DNA of 64,000 nt, from contig JAMFSR010000009.1 in the NCBI GenBank assembly GCA_026225395.1, positions 1 through 64,000 of the forward strand, in the 5' to 3' direction. This document shows positions 25,501 to 33,444 of the stretch, one piece after another (within the stretch, counting starts at the first letter, position 1; each line of letters starts with the position of its first letter). This stretch comes from Granulicella sapmiensis. Lineage in GTDB: Bacteria > Acidobacteriota > Terriglobia > Terriglobales > Acidobacteriaceae. Under the pieces are notes generated by a model. That model worked only from the letters and a program-made list of their open reading frames with translations. It made no database searches and was not told the origin of the DNA. The translations under genes and the position numbers were made by a program.

Positions 25501-26117
25501 ATGGAGACTACAGCGTAGACGCCATCGACGTGACGCACCGAGGGTCGATCTCTGCTTTGTATGACCTGCCGTTTGGCCGCGACCAACGTTTCCTTTCGCA
25601 CTCGAACGCACTAGACCGCGTACTTGGAGGATTTCAATACAACGTCATCATGACGGCGGAGAGCGGGCGACCGCTCGGCTTTACCGGAGCCACTAACCAG
25701 GGCATTGCGGCGCGGCCGAACTTTGCTCCTGGTGTGAGTGTTGCTGTCCCGCACCCAAGCCGCACCGCGTGGTTCAACACTGCGGCGTTTGTTGATCCGC
25801 CAGACTATAGTTTCGGCAATGTACCCCGGTATTACTCGAAGGTGCGTGGACCAGGAACGCTCAATTTCGATATGTCTGTGTTCAAGACGACGCGGATCAC
25901 GGAACGCACTTCGCTGGAGCTTCGGCTCGAAGCGTTCAACGCTCTCAACCACGTCAATTTGATGCAGCCCAACACGGCCTTTGTTGCGGGTCCTCCAAAT
26001 CCGCTGGTTTCGCCGACTGAGGGCGGGTCCAATAGCCCTTCGAATTCAAACTTTGGACAAGTACTTGGATCGCAGAACGCTCGGCAGGTTCAACTCGGGG
26101 CGAAGTTACGCTTCTGA
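22599..26117 (+). CDS. TonB-dependent receptor, Oar/CarbopepD-type, for glycan uptake (1)
   Basis: This protein of about 1172 residues has a signal peptide (HLAILVLLSLCVGPRIAIAQQ) and a carboxypeptidase-regulatory-like domain (VGFIVGTVTDPTGGAVPSAK). A plug domain (EQLPVNGRSVLALATLSPGV, then GGVPGGNNNLLDGV) and an outer-membrane beta barrel ending RQVQLGAKLRF follow, the terminal aromatic residue being typical. It imports large substrates, here presumably oligosaccharides from the GH16 enzymes, using TonB energy. ATG 22599 has GGAG 11 nt upstream; TTG 22590 is in frame. It is transcribed from the operator-controlled promoter at 22479, with GH31 and GH97 genes behind it. Confidence 0.93.
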   Translation: MTISPSGTNLSTVDCQRKPTFRIHLAILVLLSLCVGPRIAIAQQDVGFIVGTVTDPTGGAVPSAKVHIVNTGTGIAQDLVTNESGYYRSEPLTPGTYTTVVEMKGFSSATTKGLIVDAAANVTANVKLELGSVSTSVTVDATPPSLDAVDAQIGNTVDTRAAEQLPVNGRSVLALATLSPGVESAVGATSEGFTNRGTQASAIRISGGVPGGNNNLLDGVTNLQNYLGEVAINVKSDSVQEFRIMTGVIPAQFGYTSGGVINVITLSGGNKFHGSLYEFFRNDALDAVVAFPKPAFGKPETRFNNFGGTIGGPIKHDKAFFFGNFEEYRYVSDAPFYSSVPTVLERGGNFGDLGQVIGGVCTTVPIYDPATGSSTTPRTQFPGNAILPTRIDKVALAYQNAFYPSPNNTTGSYNSCTHANNYIAIPKIVSNERQGLGRVDYMLSPKDSLFARFGYYFNFTNNGSGYGPLYYRNDSLQNYDAVLSETHTFSPSLLNDVRVAVLRSDFPFVGSTTNQNYAAQLGFANDTSIVAPIFTNGLSTINGVVGFRASTTIELVDDVTKTLGAQTIRFGFDGRFTEGYNNQSNGAGSNVTFSANQTAAGTNAAVTAGTGNQYASFLAGAPSTAFVQLSNGIAYRKEQYAAYIQDDWHATQRLTVNAGLRYDYQAQPTEKHNGIDNFDITRINSLNGYLGSVRYAGVNGEGRNFAKENFADFGPRIGFALVLTNDNKTVLRGGFAIYYPTTAQASYDASAGNTNGFGTLTTTYAATTADGPAFTLQNGLPFAPSLPLGAAGGQNAFLGQSGYYVQPSAKDPQSQQSTLTLSRELPYDLVLDVSYLGNHGTHFLLPAYNFDTLDPQYFSLGTAYLNTSVANPYAGIVPGALGAATITRANLMKPYPYMQNVYASYPRGGHFDGNYLYVSVQRRAARGLQVLGAYTYGKLMSLPIYTDIATTSGITQTGTGFQNPRNFDGDYSVDAIDVTHRGSISALYDLPFGRDQRFLSHSNALDRVLGGFQYNVIMTAESGRPLGFTGATNQGIAARPNFAPGVSVAVPHPSRTAWFNTAAFVDPPDYSFGNVPRYYSKVRGPGTLNFDMSVFKTTRITERTSLELRLEAFNALNHVNLMQPNTAFVAGPPNPLVSPTEGGSNSPSNSNFGQVLGSQNARQVQLGAKLRF

Positions 26118-26136
26118 GGAAGCGCAATGAGCAAGG

Positions 26137-26158
26137 CGCTACGCAGCGATGCGTAGCG
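26137..26158 (+). other. Intercistronic hairpin between receptor and GH31 genes
   Basis: CGCTACGC and GCGTAGCG flank AGCGAT. The in-frame ATG at 26149 is inside the loop/stem, which argues against it as the GH31 start. It may protect the upstream mRNA or lower expression of the distal genes. Confidence 0.55.
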
Positions 26159-26196
26159 TCGTTGTTTGTTGCGTCGGTTCTGGGAAGAGGCAACCT

Positions 26197-28413
26197 GTGA
26201 AGAAGCGATCTGGATTCCATTTTGTCTATGTGGCTATTGCATGCAGCCTCTCCACTGCTTCCACGCCCGCGCAGACGCGAGACATACACCTGAGAAGCGG
26301 AAGGATAGTGCTGACGATTTCACCGCGGCACAGTCGTTATTGGTTCGAAGTGGAAGGCAACAGGATCATTGCACCGGATGCGGGTGCTGGAATTCTTTTG
26401 GCTGGCAGCCCAGTGTCGATCACGGGCATTCGAGCGTGCGGCGCTACTCATTGTGTTCTCGAAGGAGTGAGTGACGTCGGAGGCAAGCTGAAGATCAGCA
26501 TCACGCTTGAGCCGCATCATGTGGAGATGATCGCTGAGCCACAGCACATCGGTGATGAAATACGGTTTGCCACCGGCGGAGCGACGCCGGCATACGGACT
26601 CGCGGATCATGCCGTCGAACAGAAGCTATTCTCAACATTGCCGAACAAGCAATACAGCACAGATGTAACGGGTTTCGCTGACGATACGTTTCTTTCTGGC
26701 CAAGGACAAACGCGCCTGGTGAGCAACTTCGTCATCTATCCCAGACAGGGGCTTGCAGTTCTCTTGATTGACCCCACGATGAAGATTGTTCATACGTCGG
26801 GCGAACAGATCGTGCAGGGTGTGGTCCACTCATCTGCGCAAGTACACATGTACTACTTCTTCGGCACGATGCACGAAATCTATTCGGCGTATCAAAAGGC
26901 TTGCAAAGAAGCGGGATACAAAGTTTTCATGCCGAAGTATGAAGCGTTCGGCGTTGGCTGGGAAGCGTTCGGTGCCCTGGCGTGGGATACCGATCAGGCA
27001 ACGGTGTCCAAGAGTATCGATCACTATCTTGCTGATGGCTACCCACTGCGGTGGGCTGTCATTGGTTCGGGCTTTTGGCCGTCTGCTCCGGAGATGCATG
27101 AGACGACGAGCTTTGGCTTATGGGACCCACAAAAGTATCCCGATCCGAAAGGGCTCATACAACATCTTCATGACGAAAGCCTGAAGGTGATGCTGGGATT
27201 GCGAATCACATTCATCACGACAGGACCGTTTGCCGCCGAGGGGCTGTCTCATGGTTACTTTCTAAAAGAGAATGACAAGGCAAAGGTGTTCACCGGCGGA
27301 TGGCCGAAACTGCCGTACTATCTCCTTGATGCTCACAACGCGGCAGCATTGGATTGGTATATGGGATTAGTGAAGCGCTGGCAGGACTATGGGATTGACG
27401 GCTTCAAAGAAGATTTTTACGGTTACGGTAAATACGACTTGCGCGACGATAAGGTCGATCCAACCAACGATCGGTTGATGGCGGAACATCAGCTTGTGAT
27501 CGAACGGAATGGGTATCTATCCTCCAATGGCGACCTGCATCGGATCAACGATTTCAACTTTGACCAGAATCAGGATCGGGGCCCAGTGAATGCTCTCGCA
27601 TTCGCATATAGTGGCTTTCCTCTTGTATATCCGGATATTGTCGGAGGTACCTTTGGGGAGAACCATTTCTCGGTGGATCGAACCGCGAAGATGGAGATGT
27701 ACATGATGCGCAACGCGCAATGGGCAGCGCTGCACAGTTCGATGGGCATGGGTGAGCCGCCGTGGAGCTTTCGTGCACCGGTAGCCAAAGTAATGCTCGA
27801 TGCAGCGAAACTGCATGCAATGCTTGCGCCGTATCTGTTCAGTAATGCGCGGCGGTTTGCTGTTGATGGGTATCCGTGGACGATGACGCCCCTGCCGATT
27901 GCCTTTCCGGATGACCCTGCTGTTTACGGGCATGAGAACGCCACAGATCGCGGGTATGAATGGATGATCGGAGATGCACTGCTGGCGACGCCTCTTTATG
28001 GTGAAGACTATGCGACGGCTAACTCACGCGACATCTATCTGCCGGATGGACAATGGATGGACTTTGATACCGGTGAGCTTTATTCCGGACGCCAGACGCT
28101 GAAGGATTTTGCATTACCCCCGGGCAAGACCCCGTTGTTTGTAGGTGGATCGGGAACGATTATTGAAGATCTGGGTAGCATAGTGAAAGTTTGTGTCTAT
28201 CCGGTCGCGCAAAAGGCGAGCACTACGATAACTTTGCCGGACAAGGAAAAGCCATTTACCGTGCAGGTGATTGGGTTGCCGCCTCGTATGAGGTGGACAG
28301 ATGTTCGTGTGCATGATTCCGCAGGCAGAGTGATTGAGACCTCTTCAGTAGGCAAGGCATTCACCTTCGTCCCAAAAGCGGGGGAGCGGTATACCGTAGA
28401 GGCGATTCGATGA
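26197..28413 (+). CDS. Secreted GH31 alpha-glycosidase
   Basis: This protein of about 738 residues has a signal peptide (VYVAIACSLSTASTPAQT), an N-terminal beta-sandwich, and a GH31 barrel with WAVIGSGFWPSAPEMHE and GIDGFKEDFYGYG. The last Asp (D406) fits the catalytic nucleophile, and YPDIVGG is conserved in the family. C-terminal sheet domains follow. GH31 members cleave alpha-linked glucose, xylose or galactose; an alpha-galactosidase is my best guess given the GH97 next to it, but this is inference. The start is GTG 26197 with GGGAAGAGG 6 nt upstream; ATG 26149 lies in a hairpin and gives a poor signal. The stop overlaps the GH97 ATG (ATGA). Confidence 0.88.
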   Translation: MKKRSGFHFVYVAIACSLSTASTPAQTRDIHLRSGRIVLTISPRHSRYWFEVEGNRIIAPDAGAGILLAGSPVSITGIRACGATHCVLEGVSDVGGKLKISITLEPHHVEMIAEPQHIGDEIRFATGGATPAYGLADHAVEQKLFSTLPNKQYSTDVTGFADDTFLSGQGQTRLVSNFVIYPRQGLAVLLIDPTMKIVHTSGEQIVQGVVHSSAQVHMYYFFGTMHEIYSAYQKACKEAGYKVFMPKYEAFGVGWEAFGALAWDTDQATVSKSIDHYLADGYPLRWAVIGSGFWPSAPEMHETTSFGLWDPQKYPDPKGLIQHLHDESLKVMLGLRITFITTGPFAAEGLSHGYFLKENDKAKVFTGGWPKLPYYLLDAHNAAALDWYMGLVKRWQDYGIDGFKEDFYGYGKYDLRDDKVDPTNDRLMAEHQLVIERNGYLSSNGDLHRINDFNFDQNQDRGPVNALAFAYSGFPLVYPDIVGGTFGENHFSVDRTAKMEMYMMRNAQWAALHSSMGMGEPPWSFRAPVAKVMLDAAKLHAMLAPYLFSNARRFAVDGYPWTMTPLPIAFPDDPAVYGHENATDRGYEWMIGDALLATPLYGEDYATANSRDIYLPDGQWMDFDTGELYSGRQTLKDFALPPGKTPLFVGGSGTIIEDLGSIVKVCVYPVAQKASTTITLPDKEKPFTVQVIGLPPRMRWTDVRVHDSAGRVIETSSVGKAFTFVPKAGERYTVEAIR

Positions 28414-30398
28414 AGCGGTTCGTCAAAGCATGCGTGTACACACCAGGGCCGTCGACGTGCGCTGCATCCATTTGTTTGGCGATGTTCTTTGGAGCCGCAA
28501 CACGACCAGCCCGTGCGGATGCGGCAACGAAATCCGCAGCGTCATCGACAAATCACTATGACGTGAGTAGTCCGAATGGAGGGCTGCGAGGCATCGTTTT
28601 CGTGGACCCGGCTATGGGGCTTTCCTACGAAGTTTTCTGGAACGGCAAGCTCACCGGTAGCGCGGGCCACATCGGCCTTCGGCTGAGTGAGTTGCAAGGA
28701 AAAGGAATTCGCGAGATCGGTCGCAATGCGAGCTTTGGACCTGCATCTCGAGGAAGTATCGATGAACAATATGCGTTTCACGGCGCAAAGGCTACTGCCG
28801 AAAATAAGGCAAATACGCTGACAGTGCCGGTACGCGAAGCCAGCGGTACTCGCTACACGCTTGAGGCCCGAGCCTATGACGATGGATTCGCCTGGCGACT
28901 CTCACTTGGCGATAAGACGAGCACCCTGAGAGTGTTGTCGGAAACTTCGACATGGGTTTTGCCGGAAGGGAAGGTGTGGTTTGGGGAACGGAACAACGAC
29001 TGGAAATTAAAGAGCTATGCCGGCGAGTTTCGATCCACTTCCGTCGATGACCTCGCTACGATATCGAGTCAGGGCCCGATTCAAACTGCTCCGTTGGTAG
29101 TCGAATTGCCGGGTAACGGAGGGTATGAGCTGCTAACGGAGGCGGCGCTGGCTAACTATAGCGGCATGCGGTTCCGCGCGGCCGGTGGCCGTACGCTGCA
29201 TGTGGACTTCACCGAAGGGCCGGAAGGATTTGAGGTAAACGGACCGCTGGTCACGCCCTGGCGAGTCACGATACTGTGTCCCGACTTGAACTGCCTTGTA
29301 AACAACACCCTAACGGAGAACCTCAATCCTGCCCCGGATCCTGCGCTGTTTCGCGATATGAGTTATATCCACGGCGGACGTTTTGTCTGGCGCTATATGA
29401 GCCGCGAGACGGGTACGCCCACGCAGGAGATGGAGTTTGTGAACTTTGCCGTCGCGCTGGGCTATGAGTACACGCTTATCGACGATGGATGGGAGAGTTG
29501 GGCGACACCCTGGCGTTCGATGAAAGACGTGGCAGCCTATGCACGGTCGAACGGGGTGGGGGTCTTCGCGTGGAAGAACTCGAACGAACTCGACGATCCA
29601 TCGGGTGATTATGCAGCGGTCCGTGCCTTTCTCGATCATGCCGTCGAGGCTGGACTGGAAGGCGTCAAGATTGACTTCATCAATGGCGAGAGTAAGAAGA
29701 AAATTGATTTCGAACGCCGTGTACTCGAGCTTTGTGCGGAACGACGATTGATGATCGACTTCCATGGCCTACAGAAGCCAACGGGTGAAGAGAGGACCTT
29801 TCCAAATGGAATGTCGCGAGAAGCCGTCCGAGGGATTGAGTTGAATCGAATGGCTGAGGGACCTCTGCCTGCGAGTCATAATGCGGCACTCCCGTTCACT
29901 CGCTTTGCTGTCGGCCCAGCAGACTATACGCCCGTGAATCTGCAGTGGCCCGGAGCGACCACATGGACCCACCAATTGGCGACGGCAATTCTATTGAGCT
30001 CTCCGTGGCTGGTGATTGCCGAGGACCCTGAGGTTCTTCTCAAGAATCCCGACGCGGCTCCTGCGCTCTCCGTCTTCAAGGAGCTGCCGACTACTTGGGA
30101 TGAGACGATCGTCCTGCCGGGTAGCAAGATCGGCGGCGTGATCGGCATGGCGCGACGCAAGGGAAGCACGTGGTTTATAGCAATCATCAATGGTTCAGCC
30201 GGTGCTGCTGCAATACCGGCATTCCCTTCTGAAATTGTCATGGATCACTACGGAGCGACAGTGATCGTAAGTCCAGAGAAACGGTCTTTCGTCGCAAGCG
30301 ACTATGTCAACGCTGGAACGTGGCCTCACACTGAGATCCTGCCTGCCGGCGGAGGCCTGGTGGCTGTGCTCAAGTCGAACGACTCGCTGCTGCCTTGA
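28410..30398 (+). CDS. Secreted GH97 glycosidase, retaining (alpha-galactosidase-like)
   Basis: This 662-residue protein has an N-terminal signal (ASICLAMFFGAATRPARA), the GH97 N-terminal super-sandwich (GLSYEVFWNGKLTG), a barrel (YTLIDDGWESWA, then GVFAWKNSNELDD, GVKIDFINGE) and a C-terminal sheet. Asp422 in GVKIDF fits the nucleophile of retaining GH97 alpha-galactosidases; inverting members use a Glu pair instead. Four-base overlap with the GH31 gene implies coupled translation and shared regulation from the 22479 promoter. It is probably periplasmic, trimming imported oligosaccharides. Confidence 0.88.
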   Translation: MKRFVKACVYTPGPSTCAASICLAMFFGAATRPARADAATKSAASSTNHYDVSSPNGGLRGIVFVDPAMGLSYEVFWNGKLTGSAGHIGLRLSELQGKGIREIGRNASFGPASRGSIDEQYAFHGAKATAENKANTLTVPVREASGTRYTLEARAYDDGFAWRLSLGDKTSTLRVLSETSTWVLPEGKVWFGERNNDWKLKSYAGEFRSTSVDDLATISSQGPIQTAPLVVELPGNGGYELLTEAALANYSGMRFRAAGGRTLHVDFTEGPEGFEVNGPLVTPWRVTILCPDLNCLVNNTLTENLNPAPDPALFRDMSYIHGGRFVWRYMSRETGTPTQEMEFVNFAVALGYEYTLIDDGWESWATPWRSMKDVAAYARSNGVGVFAWKNSNELDDPSGDYAAVRAFLDHAVEAGLEGVKIDFINGESKKKIDFERRVLELCAERRLMIDFHGLQKPTGEERTFPNGMSREAVRGIELNRMAEGPLPASHNAALPFTRFAVGPADYTPVNLQWPGATTWTHQLATAILLSSPWLVIAEDPEVLLKNPDAAPALSVFKELPTTWDETIVLPGSKIGGVIGMARRKGSTWFIAIINGSAGAAAIPAFPSEIVMDHYGATVIVSPEKRSFVASDYVNAGTWPHTEILPAGGGLVAVLKSNDSLLP

Positions 30399-30463
30399 AT
30401 GCTGCCCAGCCCAGATTCCCGGTACCAATTCGCCCGAAGACTGATCAAGGTAATCGAGACAAC

Positions 30464-31828
30464 TCAGCAGGCATTTGCCAAGGTACTAGTGAAAGTCATG
30501 CGAATACCGTGCTTCGGCCGCAGGATGACCATTGGCCTGGCTTCGACCGTTTGGCCGGGCACGATCTGGAAGTTGTATCTTCTAAGCAGGTCGCTCATGA
30601 TCATCAGTATCTGCAGCATTGCATAGTGGTTGCCGATACAGCCTCGGGGGCCGCCGCCGAAGGGAAGGTAGGTAAAGGGCGTACGCAGCTTCTCGCTGCC
30701 TTTTACGAACCGATCCGTATCGAACGTTTCGGGGTCCGCCCAATGTTTTGGCGCATGGTGCGCACCGTATACATGCACGATAACCATGGAGCCAGCAGGG
30801 ATGACGACGTCGCCGACGCGGTCGTCTGCGATGGCTTCGCGGTCGACCATCCAGAACGGCGGATACAGCCGGAGTGCCTCCTGGATGACCTGTGTCGCTA
30901 AGACGAATTTAGGAACATCGGCGTGGCCGAGGGGCGCGCCGCCCAGCACGTCATCAAACTCCTGACGCACGCGGTCGAGGCAATCGGGCCGTGAGCTGAG
31001 AAGGAAGAGCATCCACGAGAGGGCATTGGACGATGTCTCATGGCCCGCGACGAGCAACTGCATGCTCTCACTGAGGATGAGATCGTCATTCATGCCTTCG
31101 CCGTCGGTGTAGCGGGCGTCCATAAGCGTCTGCAGCAGGTCGCTGCCGGGAGGTTCGTTGCGGCGTCTCTTGATGTATTCCATCAGGATGGCATCGGCGC
31201 CGGCGCGCATTTCTTCGTGCTTGCGGAGCTCACCGGAGATCGAGAACCAGGGGTTGAGATAGGGCTGAAGCGTCTGCCGGACGATGAATTCCTGCACAGT
31301 ACAAATGGTGTGGCTGACGAGGTCGATATCCTCGGTCTTCAGCCGCGCACCAAAGAGCGACCGGGCCACCATCGCGAAGGTAATTCTCATCAACTGAGGG
31401 TAGATATCGACCGGCCCACGACGGATCTGCTCGTCGAACTCTTGGAGGGAGTCGGTCAGCGAGTCCTGCATGATGATGGACAGGGCATCGAGCTGCTTGC
31501 GGTCGAATCCTTTCTGGATAAGGCGCCGCTGCGTCTTCCAGGCTTCGCCTTCGGTGGTGAGAAGACCCTTGCCAAGGAAGTGGCCCATCCGCTTGACCTG
31601 GATTTCCGACTTGCGATAGTTCTCGGCGTTGGTCTTCAAGACATGCTGAATGACGGAGGGATCGATGGTGACGATCGCTTCCTTGATGCCACCCAGGTAG
31701 AAGCGGAAGGTATCACCGAGGGCCTCGTTGTAATTGGTGAGAACCTTCACGGGATTGCTGGCCATGGCGCGCGAATCGGCGAAGGAACGCCAACGGGACA
31801 CAGCAGGGATGGGTGTGGACGAGGTCAT
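30464..31828 (-). CDS. Cytochrome P450
   Basis: This 454-residue P450 has the I-helix AGHETSS (261-267), EALR (E317-R320), and the heme loop FGGGPRGCIGNHYA with Cys397 as the thiolate ligand. The sequence resembles bacterial fatty-acid/terpene-type P450s (CYP102/CYP4-like features such as AGHETSS and PFGGGPRGCIG). It would hydroxylate or otherwise oxidise a lipid using external electron donors; no ferredoxin gene is adjacent. It lies 92 bp after the desaturase gene on the same strand, a likely operon, and faces the FAAL fusion gene. No signal peptide; cytoplasmic or membrane-associated. Confidence 0.95.
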   Translation of the reverse strand: MTSSTPIPAVSRWRSFADSRAMASNPVKVLTNYNEALGDTFRFYLGGIKEAIVTIDPSVIQHVLKTNAENYRKSEIQVKRMGHFLGKGLLTTEGEAWKTQRRLIQKGFDRKQLDALSIIMQDSLTDSLQEFDEQIRRGPVDIYPQLMRITFAMVARSLFGARLKTEDIDLVSHTICTVQEFIVRQTLQPYLNPWFSISGELRKHEEMRAGADAILMEYIKRRRNEPPGSDLLQTLMDARYTDGEGMNDDLILSESMQLLVAGHETSSNALSWMLFLLSSRPDCLDRVRQEFDDVLGGAPLGHADVPKFVLATQVIQEALRLYPPFWMVDREAIADDRVGDVVIPAGSMVIVHVYGAHHAPKHWADPETFDTDRFVKGSEKLRTPFTYLPFGGGPRGCIGNHYAMLQILMIMSDLLRRYNFQIVPGQTVEARPMVILRPKHGIRMTFTSTLANAC

Positions 31829-31841
31829 GCGCGGCCTTTCT

Positions 31842-31858
31842 GGTTGAGTGTTTCAACC
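31842..31858. promoter_or_regulatory. Small dyad before the P450 gene
   Basis: GGTTGA and TCAACC flank GTGTT, 14-30 bp upstream of the P450 start. It could be an operator or an mRNA hairpin between desaturase and P450. Confidence 0.35.
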
Positions 31859-31920
31859 GCGAGGAGTTTCGAGGTTGCACGTGATCGCGGACCCGTGTGG
31901 AATTGCAGCAGAGGAGCGCA

Positions 31921-33054
31921 TCAGCCTTCGTTGCCCAGCTGCTTGAGCAACTGAAGATGATGCCAGATGGCCTTCGTCATGGTGGTGTGCTGCCGATAGG
32001 GTACGCCAAACTCTTCGGCCGTCTGCTTTACGATGCGGGTCAGAGGAGCGTAGTGGGTGTGGCAGACGTACGGGCAAAGATGATGCACGACGTGATGATT
32101 GAGTCCGCCGACAAGCCAGCCGACAACCGGGTTCTCCGTTGCGTAGTCGGCTGTGGTGGCGAAGACGTGGTAGACACCGTTCTCAAACTCACTGCGGTGC
32201 AACGGGAAGTAGGTGTCTTCGATGACGTGGGTCGTTTGAAAGACGAGCACGACGCTGATGCCAACGATGAGATGCACGATAAAGAAAGCCGCCAGAACCA
32301 GCAGCAGGGGCTCTCTCATCACCAGGATGGGAAGTATAAGCATGTATGTGAGGTAGAAGGCTTTCCCCGCGAACAGAATGACATATTCGCGGAGAGGATG
32401 TCTGGTCCGTGTCAGGTAGGCGTGACCCGGAAAGAAGAAGCTCTGGAAGTCCCTCACAAACACGTACTCCAGGGAAAAAAGCGCATAGAGGAACAGCGCG
32501 TAGATGTGCTGGAACCGGTGTAACGGGGCGCGAGGATCATGCGGCGTAAAACGGAACAAGCCGCGGCCCTCGATCGCATCGTCCTCGCCATGCAGGTTGA
32601 TGCAGGAATGGTGACCCCGGTGATGCAGAATACGCCACATGTAGGAACTGATCCCGCAGAGATCGAAGACGTAGTTCAGGCTCTTGTTGATCGCCGGGCG
32701 CGACGAGATCGCGTTATGGTTGCTGTCGTGGGCGATGTTCAATAAAAGAAACGTTTGCGCGAGGCCGCCTAAGACGTAAAGAGCAATGAAGGCCCAGGCT
32801 GAAGGATGGAGTGCATACAGAGCAATCCAACTGCCGGCAAGCACAGCCATGCCGATCGCGATCTTTGCCCACATGGTGGGATCTGCCTTGGGCGAAAGGT
32901 CAGCTTCGGCGAAAAAGTTTTCGAGCCGACGGCGGAGAACCTTGGGGAAGGAGGCGTTGCTCCCAGCTTCGATCGTGGACGAGGCGGAAGGTTCCGGGGG
33001 TACAAGATCCGCCACTTCCGGTGCTTCGGCGACCGTCGCTTGCGCTGCAAACAT
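31921..33054 (-). CDS. Membrane fatty-acid desaturase
   Basis: About 377 residues. The three His boxes of di-iron membrane desaturases are present: HDSNH (109-113), HHRGHH (144-149) and HHVVHH (320-325). Two pairs of membrane helices lie between them (IAIGMAVLAGSWIALYAL; FLLLNIA; LLVLAAFFIVHLIVGISVVL). It introduces a double bond, or possibly a hydroxyl group, into a lipid or carrier-bound acyl chain. The N-terminal 50 residues are polar. The start at 33054 was chosen because GGAGGT lies 7-8 nt upstream; the longer frame to 33102 has no such support. It is first in an operon with the P450, divergent from the FAAL fusion. Confidence 0.92.
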   Translation of the reverse strand: MFAAQATVAEAPEVADLVPPEPSASSTIEAGSNASFPKVLRRRLENFFAEADLSPKADPTMWAKIAIGMAVLAGSWIALYALHPSAWAFIALYVLGGLAQTFLLLNIAHDSNHNAISSRPAINKSLNYVFDLCGISSYMWRILHHRGHHSCINLHGEDDAIEGRGLFRFTPHDPRAPLHRFQHIYALFLYALFSLEYVFVRDFQSFFFPGHAYLTRTRHPLREYVILFAGKAFYLTYMLILPILVMREPLLLVLAAFFIVHLIVGISVVLVFQTTHVIEDTYFPLHRSEFENGVYHVFATTADYATENPVVGWLVGGLNHHVVHHLCPYVCHTHYAPLTRIVKQTAEEFGVPYRQHTTMTKAIWHHLQLLKQLGNEG

Positions 33055-33444
33055 CACTCGCACCTCCACGCTTTGGGTGACCGGCCACGGGCACCGCCCC
33101 ACCTATCGATTGTAGAACGAAGCGTGACCGCAATCGATGACGGCCAGTTCATGCCTTTTGTATATGCTTTGCTACTATGAGGAGAACTTGCGGAATAAGA
33201 AGAAACGGCCCCGCGTGACATCAACACGTTTCTGCATCTAATTGATTCAGCTATCTATTTCCTCAGATAAAGGAAGACAACATCAGCTTGAGCCGGAAAG
33301 AGAGCGAGTGCTGATGAAAATAAAGACCTTTATTCCCTCCAGCGTTGCTTTCCACGACTCCTCCAGACTTTAATGTGTTCCAGACCGTCTCTAAAGTTCA
33401 TTGTTTCTAAAATTCGGTTCCACACCCTCCTGGAGGATTGCTGA
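33055..33444. promoter_or_regulatory. Divergent control region between desaturase and FAAL genes
   Basis: This 390-bp non-coding region is A/T-rich in its second half. It contains a small dyad AATAAAG-AC-CTTTATT (33319-33334). I cannot assign promoters with confidence. No LacI-type site is seen. Confidence 0.4.
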
